Shown here piece by piece: positions 15,120 to 20,964 of a stretch of DNA of 21,689 bases. This DNA is from Candidatus Aminicenantota bacterium (GTDB lineage Bacteria; Acidobacteriota; Aminicenantia; UBA2199). Under the pieces are notes generated by a model that saw only the letters and a list, made by a program, of their open reading frames with translations, did not search any database and had not been told where the DNA came from. The stretch is taken from contig DAOWKX010000206.1 in assembly GCA_030639705.1 (NCBI GenBank), forward strand, positions 1 through 21,689, given 5' to 3'. The stretch's first letter is position 1; each line of letters starts with the position of its first letter. The position numbers were made by a program, and so were the translations under genes.

Positions 15120-15548
15120 CTATTTCTTCTTTAATTTAAAAACAATGGCATTGCCGGTGTTCTGAAAAGAAGCGGGATAATCCGGTGCACCGGGCTGATT
15201 CAACGCCAGGGTCAGTATCTCCTCTCCGAACCTGTAAATTCCCAGGCTTGTTTTACCTTCATATTGAGGAATACCGCCTTCTTTAATTGCAAGATCTATC
15301 TTTTTAGGGTCAGCTTTTATTTTTAAGGAAAAAGTGCCCCGGTACCAGTAGTCTGGAACATTGGGAGACTTAATACTGAAATTTTCACCGGAAAAGCTGA
15401 ATATCATATCCTGGCCCGGTACCGTACTTACCCATTCTCCTTCGAATTCTGTTTTGTCCGTACCCCGGATGTTGTTGGTGAATAACCCGAATAGTAAAAC
15501 AATTGCAGAGATTACCCCCACTAAAAAAAAACGGTTGATTCGTTTCAT
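15120..15548 (-). CDS. Small secreted TIGR03067-like protein, 142 aa
   Basis: A signal peptide or anchor (INRFFLVGVISAIVLLFGLF) is followed by a compact beta-barrel-like domain. The stretch FEGEWVSTVPGQDMIFSFSG, then LKIKADPKKIDLAIKEGGIP, then TSLGIYRFGEEILTLALNQP and the end AIVFKLKKK give the pattern 'G.W ... DP.K.IDL ... GIY ... LTL....PG.P ... VFK..K', which I associate with the TIGR03067 domain. No catalytic role is known for it. The frame extends up to ATG 15581, but GGAGG lies five bases before ATG 15548, so the shorter form is right. A TTGACA box is 80 bases upstream. The upstream genes are divergent (PHP). Function unknown. Confidence 0.75.
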   Translation of the reverse strand: MKRINRFFLVGVISAIVLLFGLFTNNIRGTDKTEFEGEWVSTVPGQDMIFSFSGENFSIKSPNVPDYWYRGTFSLKIKADPKKIDLAIKEGGIPQYEGKTSLGIYRFGEEILTLALNQPGAPDYPASFQNTGNAIVFKLKKK

Positions 15549-15606
15549 GAAAACCTCCTTGGAAGTCCACAGAAAAACCACAATCGGTCATCTGTGTTCA
15601 AATTCA

Positions 15607-15635
15607 ATTTTCTCCAATTAAAATAAAATTGTCAA
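15607..15635 (-). promoter_or_regulatory. Predicted promoter of the TIGR03067-like gene
   Basis: On the minus strand: perfect TTGACA (15635-15630), 17-base spacer, GAAAAT (15612-15607, a fair -10). The -35 lies in a 26-base segment (15610-15635) that is repeated, with one change, at 16913-16938. Confidence 0.4.
15610..15635. repeat. 26-base repeat containing TTGACA, copy 1
   Basis: Matches 16913-16938 at 25 of 26 positions. The shared core, plus strand, is ATTAAAATAAAATTGTCAA; the one difference is A15616 versus G16919. Confidence 0.75.
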
Positions 15636-15669
15636 GGATTCCCATCGCCTTTTTTAACTTTCCCTCCCC

Positions 15670-15698
15670 TTGAACCATAGGCTGAAAAGGGCTAAAAT
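15670..15698 (+). promoter_or_regulatory. Predicted promoter of the PHP-domain gene
   Basis: TTGAAC (15670-15675), 17-base spacer, TAAAAT (15693-15698). The expected transcript start is about 24 bases before ATG 15729. Confidence 0.4.
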
Positions 15699-15728
15699 AG
15701 GGTTTTCCATGAAGGATTATCATCAACC

Positions 15729-16601
15729 ATGAAAGTCAACCTGCATATGCACTCCAAATACTCGGACGGCACCCGGTGGCCGGAAGAGATCATTGCCCGG
15801 TCCAGTAGCCTTGGCCTGAACCAGGTAGCACTGACCGACCATGACTGCCTGGAGGGGGTGGATACGTTTCTGTTGGCAGCCAAAGAGGCGGGTATCCAGG
15901 CCATAGCCGGTGTGGAGATCGATTGTATAGCGCCGGAGATCAAATACAACAGTGAAGTGCTGGGTTACTTTCCTCTGGGCAACTGGACCCATATCCGGGA
16001 TTTCTGTTTGGGACGGATGCAGTACCGGGAAAAACGAATTAAGAGATTGATCTCCCTGGCTGCTGATCATTATAAGACCGAACTTTCATTTGAGGAGCTG
16101 AAGACCCATAAAATCGGCACCCTTCCACCCGGCTTGAAGGATCCCCTGCTCTCTTATTCCAAGCCGGACCTGTATAATTATCTCATGACAGAAAAAAAGC
16201 TCATCCCAAAGGGAACGGATTATGGTGTATTTAAAAAATTGAAATTTCTGAATCAGGATAAAGATCCCAAGCCCCTGGTTCAGGAGGTCATTGACATTAT
16301 TCTCCGGGATGACGGAATCCCCATCCTACCCCACCCGGGACTGATTTTTAACCGGGATGTTGAAAAAATGAATGCCGAAGGATTTGAAATTTTCGAATGG
16401 TTTAAAAACGTCGGCATTCTGGCCCTGGAATGCAATTATTACGAAGAAAAAACCAATTCCATCAACAACCTGACCCGGAAATTTGCCCGAAATCTGGGTT
16501 TAAAAATCACCTGGGGATCCGACTGCCATGGGCCGGGTCACGACAGCGATACCATGGAAAAATTCTGGGGCCATCAGGGCCTGCCATTCTTGGATAGATA
16601 A
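15729..16601 (+). CDS. PHP-domain metal-dependent phosphoesterase, 290 aa
   Basis: A soluble hydrolase of the polymerase-and-histidinol-phosphatase superfamily. Predicted metal ligands in order: His6 and His8 (NLHMHSKYSDG), Asp13, His38 (ALTDHDCLEG), Glu63 (AGVEIDC), a His in LPHPGLIF, Glu in LECNYYE, and the last Asp-x-His in GSDCHGPG. This is the complete set of the YciV/TrpH-type branch, whose members act on 3',5'-bisphosphonucleotides, short oligonucleotides or sugar phosphates. The insert around residues 95-195 (IRDFCLGRMQYREKR onward) is also typical. The AAGGA before the ATG is somewhat far (13 bases), but no in-frame alternative is better. It stands alone between divergent and convergent neighbours; the exact substrate is unknown. 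Confidence 0.88.
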   Translation: MKVNLHMHSKYSDGTRWPEEIIARSSSLGLNQVALTDHDCLEGVDTFLLAAKEAGIQAIAGVEIDCIAPEIKYNSEVLGYFPLGNWTHIRDFCLGRMQYREKRIKRLISLAADHYKTELSFEELKTHKIGTLPPGLKDPLLSYSKPDLYNYLMTEKKLIPKGTDYGVFKKLKFLNQDKDPKPLVQEVIDIILRDDGIPILPHPGLIFNRDVEKMNAEGFEIFEWFKNVGILALECNYYEEKTNSINNLTRKFARNLGLKITWGSDCHGPGHDSDTMEKFWGHQGLPFLDR

Positions 16602-16661
16602 TGATTATCTCTTTCAGGGCAAACCGCCGTTTGCCCTACAGAAATCTTAGGTTAAGGCTAA

Positions 16662-16785
16662 GAAAAAGACAAAAGACGTGAAACGTAAGACAGTTCTATG
16701 TTCTAAGTTCTATGTTCTAAGTTCTATGTTTTTTAGCTTCTAAACTTCTCATCTTCTTAACTTCTGGATTCTGTCTCCTAACTCC
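16662..16785. repeat. Dispersed intergenic repeat, copy B, with five heptamers
   Basis: Same order of parts as copy A (8586-8726), in the same orientation, 8 kb away: CGTAAGACA, heptamers GTTCTA(T/A) (16693-16727), TTTTTTAGCTTCTAAACTTC and the CTTCTGGATTCTGTCTCCT tail. It has five heptamers where copy A has six, and is otherwise unchanged over 96 bases. Confidence 0.9.
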
Positions 16786-16806
16786 TATCCCCTGAGCTAA
16801 AGTTGT

Positions 16807-16900
16807 TTTTGTTTTGAATTTTGAACATTTGAATTTGGGATTTGTTTGGGATTTCGGATTTCGTGCTTCGGATTTGGTTCTTTTGTCTCCTGACTCCTAA
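16807..16900. repeat. Degenerate GGATTT/TTGAATTT low-complexity tract
   Basis: A run of imperfect short units (TTTTGAATTT, TTTGAATTTGGGATTTG, GGGATTTCGGATTTCG, CTTCGGATTTGG) ending in TTTTGTCTCCTGACTCC. That tail resembles the end of the dispersed repeat just to the left. Confidence 0.6.
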
Positions 16901-16912
16901 TATGGGATCTGA

Positions 16913-16938
16913 TTCTCCGATTAAAATAAAATTGTCAA
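16913..16938. repeat. 26-base repeat containing TTGACA, copy 2
   Basis: One change from 15610-15635. Here its minus-strand TTGACA points into the repeat-rich gap and not at a gene, so it does not look like an ordinary promoter. Confidence 0.7.
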
Positions 16939-16942
16939 ATGA

Positions 16943-17758
16943 TCAAGCGTCAGCCCTGGTTTTTTTAATCTCTTTAATTATGAAATAAGTTGAAATAGAG
17001 AAAGCCAGCGCTATGGAAATTAAAATCGGCCGGTTCAAGGTTAGCCACGGTTCTTTAAAAATACCCCATTTGGCCATGATTTCCACCGCATTCCAGAAGA
17101 TTATTACTGTTGGAATTGCATAACGAATGGAAGCTCCTAAATTTTTATACCGAATTAGTTTGAAAAAAAGATAGATGCCAAATCCTAACGAAAGAATGAA
17201 TATGGCATAGGTAATAAAGTGATGAACTCCAAAAATGGTTTCATCGTACGCCAGCAGCAGGATAACGTAAAATGTCCACAATAGCATAATCATTTCAAAA
17301 GCAACTCTATAACTGTAATTTTTAACTCTGGTTATGGTGCTTTCTATTTTCAAGAATTTCAGTTTTTTACGAATCCAGCGGATAAAATTGCAACGAATAC
17401 TCTCCTGAAAAAGGAGATAGATAAAAATTATTAACACCATACCCCAGGTATGCTTCAATATATGATATTCTCCGAGTGTACCGTTAATAGCTTCCACCTG
17501 CATTCGTTCGGCCGCAAATTTTAGCCCATATTCTATTGCACCGGTCCATAGAAAAATTCCTGCCAGTGCACCATTCACGGTTTGCCATTTTTCGGATTTC
17601 ACAAATTGAGAATAGCTGATTAAACCAATACCTAAAAAGATCATAAAAACTGCCGACCACACCTGAAATCGGGGCCCAACTTTGTTGATCATAATCATCA
17701 TGGCGTGTCCCAGGGGCATGGTCAAAAAGATAAAAATAAACGCCTTTATACCTGTCAT
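16943..17758 (-). CDS. Unknown integral membrane protein with about eight helices, 271 aa
   Basis: I do not recognise the family. Hydrophobic segments lie near residues 5-22, 30-48, 60-80, 100-118, 150-170, 178-200, 212-232 and 245-265. A basic loop (about 120-145: RCNFIRWIRKKLKFLK) separates two halves. Each half has a helix with W-x-A/G-x-E: FLWTGAIEYGLKF in the first and IFWNAVEIMAKWG in the second, which suggests an internal duplication. His residues at membrane edges (GHAMM, EYHILKHTWG, GVHHFITY) could bind metal or heme, but that is only inference. AGGA stands eight bases before the ATG, and a promoter with perfect TTGACA lies upstream. It is AT-richer than genes to its left. Confidence 0.75.
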   Translation of the reverse strand: MTGIKAFIFIFLTMPLGHAMMIMINKVGPRFQVWSAVFMIFLGIGLISYSQFVKSEKWQTVNGALAGIFLWTGAIEYGLKFAAERMQVEAINGTLGEYHILKHTWGMVLIIFIYLLFQESIRCNFIRWIRKKLKFLKIESTITRVKNYSYRVAFEMIMLLWTFYVILLLAYDETIFGVHHFITYAIFILSLGFGIYLFFKLIRYKNLGASIRYAIPTVIIFWNAVEIMAKWGIFKEPWLTLNRPILISIALAFSISTYFIIKEIKKTRADA

Positions 17759-17779
17759 TTTTGTAATCCTTTAAAAATA

Positions 17780-17808
17780 AATTTATAAAAAATTGAAAAA
17801 ATTGTCAA
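17780..17808 (-). promoter_or_regulatory. Predicted promoter of the 8-TM membrane protein gene
   Basis: On the minus strand: TTGACA (17808-17803), 17-base spacer, TAAATT (17785-17780), about 22 bases before the ATG. Confidence 0.5.
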
Positions 17809-17869
17809 GTTTACAGGAACCATCTTTCATAAATATGTCTTGAATATTATTTTCTTGAATTATCATTTT

Positions 17870-17895
17870 AATTATGATATCCAATAATCATAATT
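17870..17895. promoter_or_regulatory. Inverted repeat upstream of the lipoprotein gene, possible operator
   Basis: AATTATGAT (17870-17878), eight-base spacer, ATCATAATT (17887-17895), a perfect nine-base arm pair. It lies just before the AGGAGG ribosome binding site of the gene at 17912, and includes a TATGAT that could be its -10. It may be an operator or an mRNA hairpin. Confidence 0.35.
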
Positions 17896-17911
17896 TAAAA
17901 AGGAGGAAAAT

Positions 17912-18301
17912 ATGAAGAAGCATCTATCGATTTTTTTCTCTATCTTTTGTTTGCTTGGATTATTGTTTTTTTCCGGATGTAAAACTACAGAGACTTTCAA
18001 CATCAACGGTACCTGGACCCTCATTTTAACTTACTCGGGATGGGGCACCTATGTTGGTACCATTACTTTCAGCGGTTCTGAAACTTCCGGTATAACCATT
18101 GCTGATTTTTCCGGTGAAGGTTGGGTTCCCGGAAATGGAACCTACACGGTAACAGATACAAATGTTACATTTTCAATTAATTGGACAGCGGTTTCTAACA
18201 CTACAAATTGTACGGGAACAGCACCTTCGGATAATAGTATGAATGGTAGCTTTACAGAAACGGAATCCTACAGCGGAACCTGGACTGCCACCAGATTATA
18301 A
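17912..18301 (+). CDS. Small Thr/Ser/Gly-rich lipoprotein, 129 aa
   Basis: Signal peptide with a lipobox ending in Cys23 (FFSGC), then a mature domain of about 105 residues rich in Thr, Ser, Gly and Asn. The pattern NINGTWTLILTYSGWGTYVG, TITFSGSETSG, GNGTYTVTDTNVTFSINWT and YSGTWTATRL is a run of alternating beta strands beginning and ending in 'G(T)W', as in small lipocalin-like or extracellular beta-barrel domains. Two internal Cys (NCTG and the lipid-bearing one) leave no disulfide. An excellent AGGAGG ribosome binding site precedes the ATG. It is in a divergent position to the membrane protein gene. Role unknown; likely an envelope surface lipoprotein. Confidence 0.75.
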   Translation: MKKHLSIFFSIFCLLGLLFFSGCKTTETFNINGTWTLILTYSGWGTYVGTITFSGSETSGITIADFSGEGWVPGNGTYTVTDTNVTFSINWTAVSNTTNCTGTAPSDNSMNGSFTETESYSGTWTATRL

Positions 18302-18463
18302 GAAAGATATAAACTGAATGACACCCCAAAGGGGCAAATGACCATGAATAATCAGATCTGAGGTGAAGGTTAAGATTCATATATCCATACAATCTCTTTC
18401 ACCGTTTCTACGCACCGGGTAGGGTTATAAAAAAAACAAGGACCGCACTCCTCATATTTAATA

Positions 18464-19255
18464 ATGCTACCTAAAATATTAACAATCGGTTCTTATAGCC
18501 TATCAGGTTATTTATTTTTTAATATTATTGCCTTTATTGTTGCTCTTATAACAATCCTCATTTTATCTTATAAAGACAATCTAAACTTAAAAGTAATTTT
18601 TCATTTTTACATATTGGGTATTATTATTGCTATTTTGGGAGCTAAACTTTATTCAATAATTTTTGCTTTGTTCAATTCTCCGGGATTCTATATTAAAAAT
18701 CTAGGTATGTTATTGAAACGAGCTTCTACTGCCGGTGCCTTTTATGGCGGTTTTATTTTAGCTATTATTTTTTGCATTCTTTATGGAAAAAAAATATTTA
18801 AAGAAAAGATATGGAAAGTATTTGATATAACTGTCATAGGACTTGCAGTAGGCCAAGCGATTGGTAGAATCGGTTGTTTTTCATCTGGTTGTTGCTATGG
18901 AAAAACCACTACCCTTCCATGGGGTGTTAAATTCCCATTTTTAGGTTCGCTAATACATCCCTATAGTGGAACATATATCCACCCCACACAACTATATGAA
19001 GCAATCCTTAATTTCATTAATTTTATCTTTCTTTTAATTTTGTGGCGAAGAAAAAAATTTAATGGACAAGTTTTTTCTCTCTATCTTATTAATTACGGAT
19101 TAATTCGATTTTTTATAGAATATATAAGGGGAGATGGGGGCCGCGGATATCTCATTCGAGGAGACTCTGTTTTAACATCACTTTCAGTTCCTCAGCTTAT
19201 GAGTATAATATTGTTTATATCAGGAATTCTTATTTTAAAAAAAGAAAAACCATAA
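18464..19255 (+). CDS. lgt: Lgt-family (prolipoprotein diacylglyceryl transferase-like) protein, non-canonical, 263 aa
   Basis: Membrane protein of the Lgt fold, which in classical form transfers diacylglyceryl from phosphatidylglycerol to the lipobox Cys. About seven helices, with the family's GQAIGRIGCFSSGCCYG, TLPWGVKFP, IHPTQLYEA and LIRFFIEYIRGDGGRGYL. Compared with E. coli Lgt, the two Arg (143, 239) and Glu243 appear as Arg135, Arg215 and Glu219. However, Asn146 and Glu151 are replaced by Cys138 and Cys143, and His103 by Tyr94 (AFYGG). This 'GCCYG' branch is common in bacteria but may not be the housekeeping enzyme. The gene is strikingly AT-rich, has no good ribosome binding site, and lies among small lipoprotein genes. 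Activity as Lgt is uncertain. Confidence 0.82.
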   Translation: MLPKILTIGSYSLSGYLFFNIIAFIVALITILILSYKDNLNLKVIFHFYILGIIIAILGAKLYSIIFALFNSPGFYIKNLGMLLKRASTAGAFYGGFILAIIFCILYGKKIFKEKIWKVFDITVIGLAVGQAIGRIGCFSSGCCYGKTTTLPWGVKFPFLGSLIHPYSGTYIHPTQLYEAILNFINFIFLLILWRRKKFNGQVFSLYLINYGLIRFFIEYIRGDGGRGYLIRGDSVLTSLSVPQLMSIILFISGILILKKEKP

Positions 19256-19273
19256 GCTAATAAAAAATATCAA

Positions 19274-19326
19274 AACCAATATTGTCTCGATTTTAGAGAT
19301 TCTCTGGTTCCTTTTTATGATGTTTA
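19274..19326 (+). terminator. Possible terminator after the Lgt-family gene
   Basis: AACCA (19274-19278) pairs with TGGTT (19315-19319), and inner TCTC pairs with GAGA, followed by CCTTTTT. The stem is interrupted by internal loops, so confidence is low. Confidence 0.3.
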
Positions 19327-19393
19327 TGATTTTTTTTGATAAAGAAATATTTTAAGGTTGTTCAACCTTTTTTCAAATATTTTTACAATAAAA

Positions 19394-19421
19394 TTGAAAT
19401 ATAAAATAATTTGTTTATCAT
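19394..19421 (+). promoter_or_regulatory. Possible promoter of the CARDB-domain gene
   Basis: TTGAAA (19394-19399), 16-base spacer, TATCAT (19416-19421). The surroundings are so AT-rich that other pairs are also possible. Confidence 0.25.
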
Positions 19422-19456
19422 ATAAATAGTTATAAGAATTATATCACGAGGAAAAA

Positions 19457-19897
19457 ATGAACAGATGGACATATGTGGGATTAAAGTTTTTAGTAATCTT
19501 CTTATTTTCTGGAAATGATTGTGAAATTTGTGATAACCAGTCACCGGATTTAATCATTATTAATCCTTATCCCGATTTAGATTTTGAATATTGTGATTTG
19601 AATTATGATTTGGTAACTTCAAAATGGTATTTAGGAGTGACAATAAAAAACCAGGGATCTGCAGACGCTTCTTCCTTTACCGTTGCAGTTGATTTTTCAG
19701 AAACTGGTATTCAAACCACTCATATAGATTTACTTTATTATGGGGAGACACGTGTTATTGAATATGAGTTTGAGCTTACCACCATTTGTTTTAACCCGGA
19801 TTGCTTTTTCACTATAATAGTCGATTATGGTGATTCTGTTTCCGAATCAAATGAAACTAATAATACAGTAACCGGACGTTGTGAAGGTCTTAATTAA
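19457..19897 (+). CDS. Secreted CARDB-domain protein, 146 aa
   Basis: Short hydrophobic N-terminus (VGLKFLVIFLFSG) followed by a single immunoglobulin-like CARDB domain, an extracellular adhesion-type fold common in surface proteins. Family marks are PDLIIINPYPDLDFE at the start, LGVTIKNQGSADASSFTVAV in the middle (G-x-v-x-v-x-N-x-G) and VDYGDSVSESNETNNTVTG at the end, the D-x-x-x-x-v-x-E-x-n-E-x-N-N-x signature. Seven Cys lie in the predicted mature part (CEIC, FEYC, TICFNPDCFF, GRC), which could form disulfides and is unusual for this domain. The gene has a GAGG ribosome binding site seven bases before ATG 19457. It may bind other surface components; no partner is visible. Confidence 0.72.
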   Translation: MNRWTYVGLKFLVIFLFSGNDCEICDNQSPDLIIINPYPDLDFEYCDLNYDLVTSKWYLGVTIKNQGSADASSFTVAVDFSETGIQTTHIDLLYYGETRVIEYEFELTTICFNPDCFFTIIVDYGDSVSESNETNNTVTGRCEGLN

Positions 19898-20093
19898 AAT
19901 AATTAAAAAAATATCATCATTATTATGCCTATAATTCCCTCCCTAAATGAGAATCTTTCGGAGGTTCTGGACACTTGCTATCAAATACTGCTGAATCGAT
20001 AGGTAGCTAATCAAAAGTTTACAAATTTAAAACGAAAAGGGGACGATCTTTTGAAGTATTGAAACTCGCTTAGTATTCACCCCTATTCTGGTG
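19898..20093. other. Intergenic, convergent, nothing certain
   Basis: AT-rich gap between the CARDB gene and the M23-like gene. A six-pair hairpin GAATCT/AGGTTC with loop TTCGG can form at about 19951-19967, without a T-run after it. No gene is seen. Confidence 0.3.
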
Positions 20094-20705
20094 CTACTCA
20101 TAACACATGTTGGCATTGGGAAAAGTCTGGTGAAGTATGGCGTATATCTCTTGTACAGCATTGGAGGTAAAATAACTCTCAGGACATATACGCTCTCCAT
20201 ATTTACTTAAATCAAAATGAGTATGAGCACCTGGATTTACATAATGTAGATATCCGATAATATCCCCCTGCATTACCTGATCTCCTTCACCAACTTGAAT
20301 ATAATTCAATTGAATATTGGCATCGACTTCAGAGCTTGAAAACGGTTCGAACGCATATCCAACACTGAATTGGTCGTTGTATTTGATATTGATATTAACC
20401 TGCCAGAATCCGTTTCCACTATTGAAGAATTTGTCAACATCGGTAATGACTCCATTACCTACGGCTTGAAAAGGTATGTGGTCACTGGAAATCATAAAAT
20501 CAATACCCCGGTGTTCAAAGCCCCAGGGACAATTGCTGTGGGTACTGTAGGCTTCATTAATAGATGAAATATCAGCAGCACTGACAAAAGGGGTAATCAT
20601 CACGATATCTTCTACAGGCCATTTTTCTTGGTCATCAAATAAAAAACATGAAGGGGAAATAAGTAACATAAAAAGAAGCGCTAGTAAAGTAAATTTTTTT
20701 ATCAT
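20094..20705 (-). CDS. M23/LytM-like lipoprotein, 203 aa, with an altered active site
   Basis: Lipoprotein (lipobox SPSC, Cys20) with a LytM/peptidase M23 domain that in active members cuts peptidoglycan crosslinks. The zinc ligands are present: His65 and Asp69 (FEHRGIDF) and the His-x-His pair His161/His163 (GAHTHFDL). The usual fold features are also there: VGNGVITDV, VGEGDQVMQGDIIGYLH. But where active enzymes have the catalytic His (vYaHLs-type), this protein has Phe119 in VGYAFEPF. It may therefore be a non-hydrolytic binder or use another residue. AAAGG stands seven bases before the ATG. A structured mRNA leader and a promoter are predicted upstream. It is divergent from aspD; neighbours give no further hint. 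Confidence 0.78.
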   Translation of the reverse strand: MIKKFTLLALLFMLLISPSCFLFDDQEKWPVEDIVMITPFVSAADISSINEAYSTHSNCPWGFEHRGIDFMISSDHIPFQAVGNGVITDVDKFFNSGNGFWQVNINIKYNDQFSVGYAFEPFSSSEVDANIQLNYIQVGEGDQVMQGDIIGYLHYVNPGAHTHFDLSKYGERICPESYFTSNAVQEIYAILHQTFPNANMCYE

Positions 20706-20717
20706 TTTTCAACCTTT

Positions 20718-20763
20718 CGGGGATTTCTGAACTTTTATTTAAAAGCCAGGTAATTGATCCCCG
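20718..20763 (-). promoter_or_regulatory. Structured leader of the M23-like gene
   Basis: In the minus-strand transcript, CGGGGAT (20763-20757) pairs perfectly with ATCCCCG (20724-20718). The enclosed loop holds a second hairpin, CTTTT (20745-20741) with AAAAG (20736-20732). The outer stem ends against the AAAGG ribosome binding site, so folding could control translation. Confidence 0.4.
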
Positions 20764-20781
20764 CTCAATTTTAGTAAACAT

Positions 20782-20810
20782 ATTTTAAACTGAATATTTT
20801 AAATTTTCAA
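20782..20810 (-). promoter_or_regulatory. Predicted promoter of the M23-like gene
   Basis: On the minus strand: TTGAAA (20810-20805), 17-base spacer, TAAAAT (20787-20782). The transcript would begin near 20775, giving a leader of about 70 bases. Confidence 0.45.
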
Positions 20811-20895
20811 TTGTTTCCAGGCAAGATACAACCCTATATGAAGATTTTTTTTCACCGTCCCTTTTTATTTTTAACACTGTACTTTTTTTTAATAT

Positions 20896-20924
20896 TTGAA
20901 TAATAAAATTTTTTATTATACAAT
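20896..20924 (+). promoter_or_regulatory. Predicted aspD promoter with overlapping imperfect inverted repeat
   Basis: TTGAAT (20896-20901), 17-base spacer, TACAAT (20919-20924). The inverted repeat 20896-20923 has arms TTGAATAATAAAA and TTTTATTATACAA around TT, with one mismatch in 13. The architecture matches the GYD promoter at 825-854, with the inverted repeat again over the -35 and spacer. Confidence 0.45.
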
Positions 20925-20964
20925 TTTTTTTCTTAAATTCCTAAACAAAGAAGGAGGAAGATCC

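Larger units (their letters stand above)
16602..16942. other. Non-coding convergent region rich in repeats
   Basis: Between the PHP gene and the unknown membrane protein gene. It holds copy B of the dispersed repeat (16662-16785), a T/G-rich tract of GGATTT-type units (about 16807-16900) and copy 2 of the 26-base repeat. No gene or convincing terminator was seen. Confidence 0.7.

Noticed and set aside
15549..15581. Longer N-terminus (ATG 15581) of the TIGR03067-like protein
   Set aside because: A GGAGG sequence lies within it at the right distance from ATG 15548, and the extra residues come before a complete signal peptide.
19898..20093. Remnant of a mobile element in the CARDB-M23 gap
   Set aside because: The stretch looks different from its neighbours but no frame or repeat end could be identified.
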